Assembly: GCA_023078555.1 (NCBI GenBank)
Contig: CM041198.1
Coordinates: 9,657,836-9,721,835, forward strand
Direction: 5' to 3'
Origin: Ulva prolifera
Taxonomy: Eukaryota; Chlorophyta; Ulvophyceae; Ulvales; Ulvaceae
DNA: 64,000 nucleotides
The notes beneath the pieces were generated by a model that was not told the origin of the DNA, ran no database searches, and saw only the letters and a list, made by a program, of their open reading frames with translations. Shown in pieces: positions 24,570 through 37,203 of this stretch; position 1 is the first letter of the stretch; each line of letters opens with the position of its first letter. Made by a program: the position numbers and the translations under genes.

Positions 24570-26514
24570 CTACACTACAGGAAGGAGCTTCAGTATCTCT
24601 ATTGAACCTCGCCATTCTCCAGGAAGAAGCGGCATGAGCTCAATCTCAAATGCCTGTTTCAATCTATCCAACAGGACACGATCCACGTACGTTGACCTGC
24701 GTTTGTGTGCCAACAGCACAACTGCCCTCTCACATGCACTGCATACCTGCTGCAGAGTGGTGACAAATGGCTCAACCAAATGTTGCACCCACACGCAGTC
24801 TGATGCAAGGACCAGCACAGCTCCAATGATCGATGTTGCACCACTGCTGCGCTGATGCATATTTGCCCTCTGTTGCACATTAGTGTCCGCCGTGGAAATA
24901 CGATGTACGCACATTGAGGCATGCAGAGAGGTAGAATCTTCCTGTGCAATATTGTCACCACTTCTGTCGGACACTAGTCTCCTGGGTGCATTCAATTCCG
25001 GCACACACATGTCCTGCAGCTGCCTGACCACGCTTGGGACATCCGGGGCAGTCCAGTCTAGAACCATGGGTGCAGCTAAATGTTTTAGCCCGGGGTTAAG
25101 ATTCACGTTGGTCTTGAGTGCGGACATTGCCTCCGCTATATCGGTCAGAGCAACAGGCACCTGCACGCCCACAGATTTTGTTGCACATGCCACGCTCCCA
25201 CCTGTAGCCCTTTCTGAACAGCTGTTCAACACTGACATTGTTGATACTTGAAGGCAAAAGACCGGCTTTCACAACAGTTTGAATGCAAATGATTGATACC
25301 GTCGTGCGATTAGACTACCATGGATGTCACATCCGCGTCCTTCCTGCAATCACACAGTGTTGTGAAACTTGACACTTTCATACACTCCCCAGGGGGGTTC
25401 TGGAGATGGCTGCACCACAAATTGTGACGGTGTACGTGAACACAGTCCACAAATCAACTTGTTAGATGATGAAGCCTTCTGCGGATGCTGTGCCGATGCT
25501 GAACCGATCATTTGGCAAGGCTCGATGTTCATGGAAGCACCTATGGTCACATGATCTAGCACTTACAACTCTTTGGTATGGGCTGACATGACCGAGAAAA
25601 GGGACTGCTGGCAGAGCTGGAATTCGTTTAATCATTAGAGTACACCTGCACCCATAGGGATGTATCGGTGAATGCCCTTAAAATCCCCAAGCAGAGCTTG
25701 GCTGTAGCTGGGCCAAATAGTGCACGCTCATGCACTTGCAGCATTGACCAACGGGGATTGTGCCTTGTGAAAAGACTGGCATGCATATGAAAGCCACGAT
25801 TGCTGCTTCAGATGCACAGCGGCCATGAATCAAGTAGAACAAACACCAATCGGGCATGCCAAGCTGAGAATTGCCTGCACAAAATGCCAAGCAAGTCCCG
25901 CACGCAAGAAACGCGTCGTGGTCAGGCATCATGGCGGAGATGCATTCCTGTATTGACGCAAACAGTACCGCACGCAGGGTGGGGTACGATCTGAGGTGTG
26001 CACATGCCCTGTGCTTCACGGGAGCAGCAACTCTTTGAAGCCCCTCTTCGATTTCACTTTGGAATGCTCGGGTGCGACTACGTGATGCAAAGTGTGCCTT
26101 CAATTTGCCTGCTCAATGTGTACTAGAAAAGTCAATGTCTTGGGGAGAAGTACCTGAAATATTTGAGCCACGCTCAATCCCCCCAAACCAGTACCAGAAC
26201 CAAGCTCTATGCAGTATGTTGGCCGAGATTGTTCCGGGCGCAGGTCATGTGTGTGTCTGCTGTTCTGCCCCAACATGGCGGACCCACGCAGGTCAATGTA
26301 CCTTGCGAGCACTGCTGCACCATCCCACACACACCAAGCAGTGCCGCGGCCCTGTATTTTAGAACCCGTAGAAGCGGTGATGAAAGAAGCGATTGAACTC
26401 CTGCATCAAGAGCGCAGGATCGTCGTTTGCGCACCTTCCCCCCTTCTTGTTCGATGAAAATAGGAACGCCAGATACCTTGAAGTCCCCATCGTATTTGAA
26501 TGCAAAGTCCGGAC
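24570..26514 (-). CDS. METTL21-type (Methyltransf_16) protein-lysine methyltransferase
   Basis: Minus-strand exons 26435-26514, 26154-26351 and 24570-25160 are supported. They encode FKYDGDFKVSGVPIFIEQ, then GTAWCVWDGAAVLARYI (the conserved VWD-x2-x-VLA segment), the SAM-binding motif I CIELGSGTGLGG, motif II-like ALTDIAEAMSALKTN, and the post-motif block VLASDCVWVQHLVEPF and AHKRRSTYVDR typical of the family. These enzymes trimethylate lysines of chaperones, elongation factors or eEF1A; the substrate is not predictable. One short exon bridging motif I to ALTD is missing between 26154 and 25160, and the 5' end above 26514 is not placed (the first exon shown starts at phase 2). Residues about 60-100 of the last exon form a Ser/Asp-rich insertion that may contain an unrecognised in-frame intron. 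Confidence 0.65.
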
Positions 26515-26765
26515 CTGGCAGGGAGAGCATATCCCGCGCTCAGGACCAGCGTCAACAGAAAAGACCTCTCCCGAGTTCGTGTCAACGTAACCAGCAGCAC
26601 CACAGTGTGTTCTGCCGAGGCTATCATTGAGCAGTTTGGTATGACAGTGTTGATATAATGCCATCCCGACATCAGATGCGTATCGGTTACGAGATGTCTG
26701 ATCAACATCGCAGCCATTACAAGTCGCAACATATCACAGCTGCTGAGCTCATCACCAAGGATCGG

Positions 26766-29085
26766 CTAGTGCTTGTGAGTAAATGCATTTGTCTTCCACC
26801 GAAAAATTTTCACTACTGTTCCGGATCCGGCTAGGACCAAACGCTCTTCTGCCCCATTTACTTGGACTTCCACTGGCAAAATACATCTGGACAGTGTTGT
26901 CTGGGTTAGACCGCCACCCCATGGAAAGCTGGGATCGAGCTGGACAACTTCCAGCGCATCTCCATTCATCCTGGACACGACAAGCCAATCGAGCATATCC
27001 CCGTTCTCCCCTTGTTGCGGTGATCGGGCTGGGCCATAGGTAAGGGCAATCGCCAATATGCTGTTGGGAAGCGGGGGCGCTGAACCGAAGCCAGAAGGAG
27101 TAAGAAAAGTTGGAGAGTACGACGCCAGTGGAGCTGGACTGACCGCTTGGCCAACAGCGGGCTGTGCAGCAAACTGGAACACATGCACCACCCCAGAGAA
27201 AAAACTCACAATGAAGTGAGTACCCTTGTACTCGCAAATTCCTGTGACAGCGTTATCCTTTGTAGCTTGTTCTGTGTTGAACTGCTGTATGACGGTGCCA
27301 GTACAGATGTCCCACACCTGCACATCGATTCACCATGAGCCGAGTCCGCTACTAGGGCTGGGTCCTGACCCTGCTGATTACAACGATCGTGGAAATGCAT
27401 GGCTTTATGATTCATTGCGCAATCCAGAAGTGGCTGCACTATTCGCACAGCGTCTGTGACTCCTGTGCAAAGCAAAATGGCACCACACACACACTTTGTG
27501 CCCACACTTTGTGCCACCACGAGTGAAGATAGAGATACAATTGTGTAGTCCATGGCTAACTTCACAGAAATCTCAGCAGCATTCAGCGGAATGGCGTCAT
27601 CAACCATGGGCATGACAATGGCACCACTGCACCTGCAGCAGTGCATCAACAACCCAGGTATGCACGCATCACTGAACATGCAACACCTTTGAATCAATTT
27701 AATGAGACAGCAATTTGAACAACGTAACAATACATTAATATATATGAAGCATACCACAAGAACACCCATGATGTCACCAGATATCAATACTGATGTGTTT
27801 GCCGGGCCGCAAAACACCTCCGCCACCTGATTGATGGATCCTTGATGGGCCGCCCGGTCCAGATTTAATTCTTTCTTCGCAACCATTGCAATAGCCCCTT
27901 GGGGGGCAGCAGGGTCTGCCGGTGCCAGCGAGATGACTGCAAGAGTGCCATTGGTAGTAGCTGCCCATATGCTGGGCGCATCAGCCTGGGCACGTGTGCA
28001 GAGCTGCACATTTAACGTGTGTAAACAAAGATAATACATTTGCGCATATGTCGATGCAGATTGGATGTGTGATGCATTGTACGCTTGCAAAAGCTCACCC
28101 ACTGCCTCGGCGAAGTAAGGATACCCCATGAAAGTAGCACGACCTTAATGCATGCGGCCGCCAAAGCATGCCGCAATACACTTACAATAGGAGGCGCACC
28201 ACTGCCTGCTCGATCTTTCCTGGAACAGCAAGATCCTGTTGTGTGTTCGGACAATGTATCTTGCTGTTCCCTGGTTCTGAAGTGTCACAGACCATTGCAA
28301 CATACACGATGCTGTTGAGCGTCAATATACTCTTGGCTTTACAATTTGGAAACTGTACTTCGGCTGGCTGTGATGGCTGCACAGTACACTCGCGTGAGAC
28401 GGGTAATTCACAGGATTTTGGGCACAAACATGCATGTGGGTTCAATGTCAATGAGGCATGTTGGGACATACAACAAAGCGATTCTTCTTCGTTGGGTCAT
28501 CATTGTATGCATATATTTTGATCGTTCCATCATCAAGCCCCACATATAGGACACCGTTATCAAATGCCATACAGCAGACAAACTGCAAAGAAGATCATGG
28601 ATGTCAAGTGCCAACGCACACACGTAGACAATGAGGTGGCACGTCGACATGGCCGCATACAACACTACAGGATGAGACGAAGGGTCGACAGGCTCAAAGG
28701 CGATGGTTAAGCTTCTCTCAGATTAACGCAATGCAACATGTGGCACACACCGATTTGTGCTCAGTGGGCAAATTCCACACAAACGCAATTCCTGGATGTT
28801 GATCTGCAATTCAAGGGAGCAGTGATTGATTCAGTACATGCAGGATGAATCCGACCATAAGTATTGCCAACGCTGGGTGAATACGCCGAGGCAAGAAAAG
28901 CATGTATGATGAGGGTGTTGCAGACCTGCATTGCGAGCTGAGCCACCCCTGTAGTTTCCCCCGCGACCTCCGCCTCTTCCTCGTGAGTCTCCCCTGTATC
29001 CTTGAAACGAGCTCCTGCCTCCTTGCTGGTAGCCCCCGTAGCGGCCTCCCCCGCGGTTGCCACCACCTCGGTAACCTCCGGGCAT
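26766..29085 (-). CDS. WD40-repeat protein with RGG-box N-terminus
   Basis: The ATG at 29085 opens exon 28926-29085, which encodes an RGG/Tyr/Gln-rich segment (GGGNRGGGRYGGYQQGG). Exons 28751-28803 (GIAFVWNLPTEHKS) and from 28716 (LTIAFEPVD) follow in phase. Then come WD-like segments: VCCMAFDNGVLYVGLDDG with IKIYAYNDD near 28500-28580, IWAATTNGTLAVISLAPAD near 27900-27970, VLISGDIMG near 27780, and a terminal exon 27317-26766 beginning VWDICTGTVIQQF and ending VVKIFRWKTNAFTHKH. RGG boxes bind RNA and the repeats should form a beta-propeller, so a role in mRNA metabolism is plausible but unproven. Plant ZFWD proteins have CCCH fingers with WD40; no CCCH motif is seen here. Internal exon borders between 28560 and 27330 are only partly resolved. 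Confidence 0.5.
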
Positions 29086-29179
29086 GGCGGATCAGGGGCG
29101 ACTATCTACCGGACGACATGTAAACTTGACGTTCATGTGCTCTCATACTAGCAAGCGATGGTCATTCAGCTAGATGGCG

Positions 29180-29562
29180 ACATATAAGTGACACTGGCGG
29201 AACTCAGACGAGGCAAGCGCACTCGGCTTGGCTGCCGACCTGCCAGGTTAAAATTCGATGCCATCTGCACACATACCTGTGAGCTTGGATTTCTGTTTAC
29301 TCCGCCTGAGGAGCGTGGTCGCCTTCCCGCTTCGAAGTCGAGCCATGCAAACATCGCACATGTCTACAGGTGCTCGGCGTGAGCAGGGGTTGTTGTTCAG
29401 AGTGTGTATGCTCCAAATGACGATCAGGATTCCTTATCAGTTAACCTCCGTCGTGATGCAGCGTCCAGTCAACAACATGACTTCGTCAGCGTGCCTGACG
29501 AAAGGTACATGCGATTGTTACCTCATATCAGTTGGTGGACTCGAGCACTAACAGTTGCGTGA
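29180..29562 (+). CDS. hypothetical protein, two exons (5' incomplete)
   Basis: Plus-strand segments about 29180-29278 and 29387-29562 join across a GTGAGC...CAG intron with matching phase. The product reads AELRRGKRTRLGCRPARLKF and then VVVQSVYAPNDDQDSLSVNL, ending ISWWTRALTVA and TGA. The first segment lacks an ATG in frame, so a short 5' exon near 29100-29170 is expected; the gene would then be divergent from the RGG-WD40 gene with little space between. No family is recognised. Confidence 0.3.
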
Positions 29563-30168
29563 AGTGGTTGTGAGCATCTAGTGTCTACGTTGGTGGCAAC
29601 AAGATTCCGGCTGAAAATGAAAGTATACCACGTGATTAAAACAGCAAATAGCTTAAAGCACGTATCACGTGTTTGTATTCACCCTTTCCTCACGTTTATT
29701 TATATCGGTGTTGTTGCCCAACTTGGTGCAGCAGGAAATCTAAACAGGCGCAAGAAAATGTGGGTCTCACGCAGCTGATCGGAGCGAATATAGGAGGACA
29801 CGATCGAGTATGGTGCCAACTTTTAGCTGCGTGATTTTGTGAGCAAAGATCACTCCCAACATACGCAAGGTGACCCCCAGTGTGACGCCTGGGAAGGTGA
29901 TCACGCAATCCAGTCACCAACATGCAACTCTCCACTGCAGCACCACTGGGGTGCGCATTGAGCTGCTTTGCACACTGCAGTGCAGGGTAAGCACCTGCCA
30001 GAAACCTCTGAAAGTAAAAACCTTTCTGCGGAAGTTCCCGACGTTCACATGCTACAACCCTGAGGTGGTCAGACAATCGCTCGATCAATACAAGGGACCG
30101 GTCTACACGCTATATTGCCACTGTCACCATGTACCACCGCACACAGATTCAGATCTCATCTTAGAACC

Positions 30169-32008
30169 TTACCATTCAATGGGCTTGCTGAACAGCAAAT
30201 ATGCACCACGCCGCATGTGTCCAATTACGTCTCTCCAAGAACCTGCCTGTGCAGCTACAGTGCCTGCCTTCAATTCCTTAGCAATCCTTCCACTGAACCT
30301 TTGTGCATGTTTACGTTCTGTGTTATAAAAAGCCTCTCTCTGACTGAGCCATCTGTCCACAGAAGGGGGGTACATTTCCTGCTTGTTCCACCAGCTTCTC
30401 CATCGCTGAACCCGTCGACGCGCTCCAGGTATTTCCAGTGCTGCATCTGACTTTTGCATAATTTTGTCTCCGCGCCAGCCCAACTGCACCAGCTGTCCCG
30501 CCCATCAAAGGACCGCATGCTCAGTGTAGTATGCGTCGTGGTTCACAAGCAGCTGAGGGGAGTGTAGGAACAAGTCAATATCAGACACGCATACATGGTC
30601 ATCTCAAAGTCCAAGCAGCGCACGGAAGGATCATCTATGCGGTCACCAACCATCCAATGCTCAGGGAAATGTGGGAACGTATTAAAAAGTAGTTTGAGTT
30701 CCGATAGCGCTCTATCATACATTCGTGTTACAACAGGCCGCTTCGGCGGATCCTCAAGCTTGAACTTGATGTTTCGAGCAATTGCGCGAGCCAGATCCCA
30801 TTGAATCCATGCATCATGGCCATCAAGGGCTGCAGCCAGACGGGCATGGATGTCGGTTTGATGCAACATAAGTTCTCCCCTTTCATCAAACATGATCCTG
30901 CGATGTGCAAATGTCCTTGAATATGATTTCTGTGCGACGACTGTTCTCTTCCGTACACCTCAATGCCTGATCACTGTCACAGTTTCAGGTCACAAGCCAT
31001 AATCAATGCATTGAATTGCCAGCACCGTAACTTAACGGACAAAATGACCCTGTAGACACGGAGCGCACCAGTTAATTGTCATCAAGACTTGCACCAGCAT
31101 GTTGTATGCGATCTGCTGTTGAATTGCACTATCTGCTGGAATGACTTGCACATTCAGTATCTCTGGCTGCAGGAGTGAAACTAGCGGTGGAAGTACGCAT
31201 GCATCTGTTGCACGCCGGCGCCATTGAGGGCGCTGCGCCATCTACATGGAAACCTTGCGATAATGAGCAGACAAATTGATTTCTTTGTCAAGGGACAGTG
31301 AACAGTGTCGATGCACACATTTGAGATAGTGTCCAAGGCTGACCAACGAATGCAAATGTCATCGCTCTTCAGGTCTTCTGCAGCTTGGTGCACGTGATAG
31401 TATCCATACCGCCAGCGATGCCAAGAAACTGTCAGAGAATACAATGCACACAGCAGTGCTGGTGCCGCAAGGAATTGGCCCCACATGGTCCACGTCCATC
31501 TGCAGGTCAACAGTGCAATGGCATGATGCATGTCTGCAATGTCTACATGCCATGCCAACATAACTTTTCCACATAGCACTGACGAGCTCCACACATGCAA
31601 GGACAAGTGCTACCTCAACACCTGAATAGCTATTCTATGTCATGCACAGGCATCCTACATCAGACAAACAAAGTATCCTTCCGGAGCACACTGGTCACTC
31701 CAGTCGCGTCCGCTTGAGGGAGACACGGCTGCTACAGGAACGCGGGAATTCCGAAGATTTGCGGAGAAACGTTCGTGAAACCCATTTTCACTAGTGGTTA
31801 CAATTTTGCGCTGCCGTCGTTGTGAAGCGTCTTCCCGAGCTCTTGTGAGGGTATCCTCCGCTGCATCGAAGGCTCGACGATGGCGCAAATTGGCCACGCG
31901 ATCGAATACCGACCAAAGCCTGCGCACACGATCGGAACCAAGTTGTACAACATTTGCAGCCTCCCGAGTCAATAAATGTCCTTCCGGTGCTGAATCCAGA
32001 TAGGGAAC
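30169..32008 (-). CDS. multi-exon protein of unknown function
   Basis: Several minus-strand segments look coding and end in one stop at 30169. An exon from 32008 begins VPYLDSAPEGHLLTREAANV and continues through an Arg-rich helix. Then come a segment near 31370-31320 (DLKSDDICIRWSALDT), one near 31230-31060 (LVSLLQPEILNVQVIPADSA), a 105-codon stretch at 30893-30570 (AAALDGHDAWIQWDLARAIA) and the last exon (WWNKQEMYPPSVDRWLSQRE ... YLLFSKPIEW). Composition suggests a helical soluble protein. I cannot name a family, and the exon boundaries and 5' end are not resolved. Confidence 0.35.
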
Positions 32009-32671
32009 CTGCTAGTTGCTGTGCGCACGGCCTTTGCGGCGTCTTCGTCTTTCCGAGGCGATTCCGAATCCCTGGGCTTTCTGTTCTTCAACGTACTAGT
32101 AGAAGTGTGGAGGTCGTGGTGTGTGCGCGAGTACTGATCGTGAAGGCCAGTCTTGCCCTGGTCACAAGTTCTTCTGACGCAGGAGACGTCCCAAAATGAT
32201 AATGGCTTAAGGGGACTGCGTACAAGCGAACCACATTGTCTATATGCAAAATGAACGGCCATGCGTGTTCGTCACTCCACAGCGCACTAAATCATAGTTT
32301 TGACATGCAAGATCGTCTGGACCTGCGCCTGTGACCGCGTCTGATCAATGAACCACATCGGTGACTGGTGTGATTATTCTATCTGTATTTGGTAGGCTCA
32401 GCAGTCCGCTGTCAACGCGATCGACCATGTGAAACGGCCTCATATTCATGCATGCCAATGCGGCGCTACGCTTGCCAGAGGGACGTTCCCAAAACACACA
32501 ACGAGCACGCCGCTATGCTCACACAAACGGTACGGCACGGAATGTATATGTCTGGGGATCGTGTCCGCCCTGGTGCTTAAGGACTTATCCACCATATGAG
32601 TTTCTGTGCGTGTGTGCTTGTGCGTACAGCCTGCCGTCAGGCTAAATTCTAATGCGTCCAACTGTAACATA
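32009..32671. other. no recognised gene
   Basis: Interval between the unknown minus-strand gene and the tail-anchored protein. Only short frames without signatures. It may contain a shared promoter region. Confidence 0.25.
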
Positions 32672-33750
32672 ATGGGTAAACAAAAGAAGAAAACAGCAAA
32701 TGGTTCTGGCGCGAAAGTAAACGGTGTGCACTCATGGCGCTCAATCCGCGATGACCTGTCACCTGCCTCTGTTTTCCGCGACGGGGCAACGCTCTCGGAA
32801 CGGCAGCGCCACTTCCATCTGGTCCGTATCCCAAGTGTTTGAAGAGAACCGCCACAGTGTACGCGTTGCGGCATCGCTCTAGCACGGCGTCCAGGCCAGA
32901 ATCTGCGACCGCAACCTGAGGCCTGATGCAATGCCGAGCTCCGCTTGTTGTCGGTGGAGTATATATATGCATATGTACCGCCACTTCTGCCGCATAGGCT
33001 CTTCTGTCAGTTGTCGGTATCATCTATTGCAGTTGAGGTCATTTCATGAAGGCTGTGGCCAGCAATGCGTCAAGCCACTGCTGTAGTGACATTATTGGGA
33101 AGAATCAGGAAATCCCCGCGTACCCTTTTGAAACTTATGCAACACTGCTTTGCATTGATGTATCTTAAGTTGCAGGAAACGACTCTCCCGGCAAGGACTC
33201 AGGCTTGCCCCACACAGATGCACCCACCTCTCGAAACTGCACAGCCCCAAATACACCCGACGAGCTATCACCTGCGATGGCTGCATCTAGACAGCATGGC
33301 CACACTCCGAAGCAGGATCAGACAGGTGCCGGTAAGGTGGACGGCGTCTCAAATGGAAAGACACTGCCGCTGAAAACCGGCAAGAGCCATACAAAAGCAG
33401 CTCCACTGCCGCCAGGATTCTTAGAATCTGAGCTACAGTTATACAAGCGTAAACTGAAGCTGGCCGAGCTTGCAATCGACACGCATAGGCAGGAGTTAGC
33501 CGCAAGCAAGCGACAGTTGGCAGCTGTAACAGCAGAGAGCCAAGAACTGCGCATGGCCAAGGAAGCCCTCGAGTCTTGCAGAGCGGCCGACGAGGCACAG
33601 CAGCACCCTGCGAAAGAGGAGGGATTGAATGCTGGGAATTATCAATGGACGTTGCTGGGACTGTCTTTGCTCTCCGTGGGTGCCTTCGCCGCAGTCATTG
33701 CGATGAGGAGTACAGCGCTGCAAACTCAGCGGCATCCAAGCCACCGATAG
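32672..33750 (+). CDS. tail-anchored coiled-coil protein, unknown
   Basis: The first exon starts at ATG 32672 (MGKQKKKTANGSG, basic) and ends near 32836 with a GTGTTT donor. The second begins near 33175 after TTGCAG (NDSPGKDSGLPHTD) and runs to the stop at 33750. The product is a basic/Ser-rich N-terminus, then a coiled-coil of about 70 residues (ELQLYKRKLKLAELAIDTH onward), then one C-terminal transmembrane helix WTLLGLSLLSVGAFAAVIAM with a short basic tail. That layout is typical of tail-anchored proteins inserted post-translationally into ER, outer mitochondrial or plastid membranes by the GET or a related pathway. No family is recognised; the shape resembles SNARE-like or peroxisome/mitochondrial adaptor proteins but there is no SNARE heptad signature that I can verify. 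Confidence 0.45.
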
Positions 33751-35230
33751 AATGTACGATTTGTAGGGGGACCACGCAACGCTCTCGGGCCTTGGATGCG
33801 GCATTGAAACCAGGTTTCACACTTGAGTGATCGTGAGATCTGAAGTGTTTGGGTAAGCTGGTAGTTTTTAAAATTTTCGTCACCTTCCTGCAGCCAATGG
33901 AAGTATTGCTCCGAGATTGAGTCTGTCATGCATCGGCCATTTATTGCATCTGTATGTTTCAACAAGCTGCTGCCTGACGTGGGGAGCATCTGACATTGAG
34001 GGTTTGCTGTAGCATGGCTGTCTCAACTCTGCAAGTGTGTCAAAGAGAAAACCAGCATGCTCCAGGGCCACAGCGTTGCATCTGGTTGGTGAAGGCTCCC
34101 CTGTGTGCCGTGCAGCGAATGTATTTATGCGGATCTGGATGCAATGTAGCTCGTACTGTGTCGGCACGGGTGTCATGTCCCATGTGTGTATGTACCCATC
34201 TGAATCTCTTCGGTATTCCATATTGTGGCGATGTTGTCTTTCCATTACATGCATGGCATTTAGTCTATGACCTGTCGGGCGCAGGACTTCACATGCACAC
34301 TCAATGTCTCGAGTGTACACCGGGAGAGTGGGGCATATGCACGATCCATCACTGATAGCAGTAGGTTGTCATAATGACCTGTACCAGTAATAGCCTTTGG
34401 CTGGCTGCTGCTGCGTGTACATGACTGTGCAGAAGTCACTGCACAACGAAACCGCAGTACGAGGCTCATTGAAATCTGACAGAACTGCCAGGCAACAACA
34501 GCTGACCGGCCCTCAAAGAAAACATTTTGCCAATGTTCAGTAGAGCGCTGCTGATAGATTAATAGCCAACATCCGCCTGAAGTCGCAAATTATGGAAGCA
34601 AGAGCATCCACGTCTGGATGTTCTTGCTTTGTAGTGAAGTTGATGGTAGCTCGCCATTGCCAAAGGCGGGTCAGCTCATGATGTTGCCTGCAGATGTGCT
34701 GCACATGTCGAAAACCAGGCTCAGAACATCCGTCTGGCTGACACTGACAGCAGCTGCTCTAGATCTGAGATAGGATGCTTTGGCTCTTGTCGCTTGACGC
34801 GCACCCACAACAGAAGTAACTATCTTCTTGCAGACATGACTTGGCTCGTAATTCTCCAAAATTAGAACGGAACCATTGAACATGGCTGCGAAAGATCCTA
34901 CGCCAGGCTGGCCTTGCAGGGGAAGGGGACCCAGGCAACATGATGCATGTATTTTGCGGGCTATGCCCATTTGGACAAGAATGGCTGTATCCTGTTTTGG
35001 CACAGACATTTCAGAATCGCGATCGGCTGGCTGGTACTTGTGCATCATACACATGGCGATCTCAACCAGATGTCAGCCGAAAGCTGGGGAGTCAGCATGG
35101 TCATCTGAAGGGGCTGTGGACTCCGTGGCCACGCACCACAACTAGACACTCTCATCCACAAGAGCAGCAAATCCACAAAGACACGCCCCATTGAATCGCT
35201 ATTTGCATGGCTGGTTGTCAAACACAATCT
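33751..35230 (-). CDS. candidate minus-strand gene, unknown
   Basis: Minus-strand segments look coding: GSFAAMFNGSVLILENYEPS with a following helical stretch at about 34910-34670, HYDNLLLSVMDRAYAPLS near 34390-34280, RQHRHNMEYRRDSDGYIHTW near 34240-34180, and SEQYFHWLQEGDENFKNYQL near 33920-33850. Junctions could not be fixed, so this is a region rather than an exon model. The product family is not recognised. It would be convergent with the tail-anchored gene. Confidence 0.25.
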
Positions 35231-37203
35231 TCCGCTGTCCGGACATTCCGGTGTTTGATGCACACACCTGCCCATGACGTTGAGTACACATCGGTTACTG
35301 GACATATTTTGCCTTCGCATGCAGCTCGCTGCTTGCTGGCCACATGCCCTGAGCGGCGGGCCGCCCCACTTTCCCTGCCCTTCTCGACGTCTCGGCTCTG
35401 TGGTTCTGTCGGGTTGGTGGCGTTGCGGGTTCTTGCTGCGCCCGTCGCACGGACGTCCTGCTTGTGGCATGTCGGTGTGTTCCACGCAGCTCGGGAGCGG
35501 CCCTGCATTGTGGCGGGTGTGGGGGAGGGGGTTCGGGTGTGAGGTGTGCGATCGGTGGCCCCCGGATGTATCCTTGCCCAGCGATGGCCGGGTTTTAGTG
35601 CACACTTGTATGTTAGTGTCTGGCCCCTCGGCCATGCGTGCAGTGGGATTCGCGGCGATGGTACTGCGGTGTGGGGAGGATGCATGCGGAAGCGGGTGAA
35701 AACATCTGTGTGCGGGTGTGGATGCGGAAGTGTGTTGGTGCTGGAGTGCGCGGGTGTGTCCATGGGGTCTGTGGACAGCAGTGCCTGAGTGCTGAGTGTT
35801 CTGCGCGCATTGACGGCGGTCGCTTGCGTCAGTCTTCGGAACAAGAATTCTTTGTTTATGTCGTGATTGTGGTGCATGCGGTGCAATCTGCCTCTCAGAT
35901 ATGTGCCTGTGTCACAAGAACAATAGCGACGAGGCGGGCAACACCGTGAAAGCAGCGAGCGGCTCAACTCTCCAACTTCGTCCATGTGACATAAGCTGCT
36001 CCGGGGCATGTGACCTCGTTATGCCGAGGCAGATCGACATGTGGGATCTCAGCGCATGCATTTACAGCTGAAACGCAACTGCTGGGCGTGGCTGTGCGGG
36101 GATTCGTGAACGTTTCTTTGTCCGTTCAGTCCTCGTTCACACCCCACCAATTCTCCGGCATGCGCATAGATTGTGCCGAGCAACAGCCTGGGAGCTTTGT
36201 CAGTTCATTCTGCGCGCAGGCGGGTTAGATCGATGGTATGACTGTGTACAATGTGTGATTCGCGACCGCCCATAGTCATAAAGTTCCCTTGTTGTTCTGA
36301 TATGTGCGTGGCGTAATTGTGACGACATCGATCTTCATTTGACAGTACCACGAGCGGTCGGCCTCAGTGTCGAAGCATATCCGTGACACCTTGACATGGC
36401 GATGTTGCGGCGCTTGTTCTGTGTGCTTCTGCTCGCTAATCTGCGTCTTCCTCGGAATCTGCTGCTTGTTCTGCTTATGCCGGTCCACCAGTGGTACTTC
36501 CGATGTTGCGCTAGGGCTGGCCTGTTCCTGTCACAAACATCGATGTGTGTGCAACCTCCCCTCCGACTATGTGATCACGATCCCCTTTTTGATGGATAAG
36601 GCGGTTCTTATTCTGGCCTCTCGTGCTGGCCTGGATATGAGCCTATCGCCTGAAAAGGCGGAGGGGGGTGCAGCCTTTCGTTTGACTGATCGGTTGTGTT
36701 GTTTGAGCGGCGCAACTCACGTTACCGCAGTGGAAGGCTTGGATCATTCATGCTTCTGCTAGCTTGCGTGGAGGCAGCATATGTCTTTCCGCATAGTTGA
36801 ACATTGTGCCGACACGGAAGGGTTGCTGAATCGCTATTCGGACATGCAGTTTTCTGCTTTCCAAGCGAAGGCTCCTTGCAAGAGCCTGGCGTCGACAGCA
36901 TCGTGACTAATGCCGTGCTGTCGGCGCAAGAACAATCTCGCGAATTTGTGAATCATGCTGGCACCGCTGCTGCGTCTGCTAGTGTTCGTGATGAGGCCGC
37001 TGCAGAGCTCCAAGGGGTGCGTTTGTCAGGTCCTGAAACGTGGCACAACTTCTTTGAATATGCCTTGCTCACGCAGCTTTTGTTTGACCTGCGCTGTTGT
37101 CTAGTTTGAGTGTTAACTCGACCACCTCTTGTTTGCGGCATCCTGAACCCCCTGCGGTTGAACGAGGCCAGTGTAGTGGATTTCAACAGAATAAATCATA
37201 CAG
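35231..37203. other. G/T-rich tract and unresolved upstream exons
   Basis: From about 35300 to 35800 the plus strand is strongly G+T-rich and the opposite strand correspondingly C+A-rich, producing long frames with His/Thr/Pro repeats that I regard as compositional artefacts. From 36367 onward short Leu/Ala-rich plus-strand frames (SAQEQSREFVNHAGTAA near 36920) may be 5' exons of the alanine-rich gene that follows. Confidence 0.3.

Noticed and set aside
35218-36009. Minus-strand frame of 263 codons rich in His, Thr, Pro, Arg
   Set aside because: It lies in the G/T-skewed block, has no motif, and the composition follows base skew.
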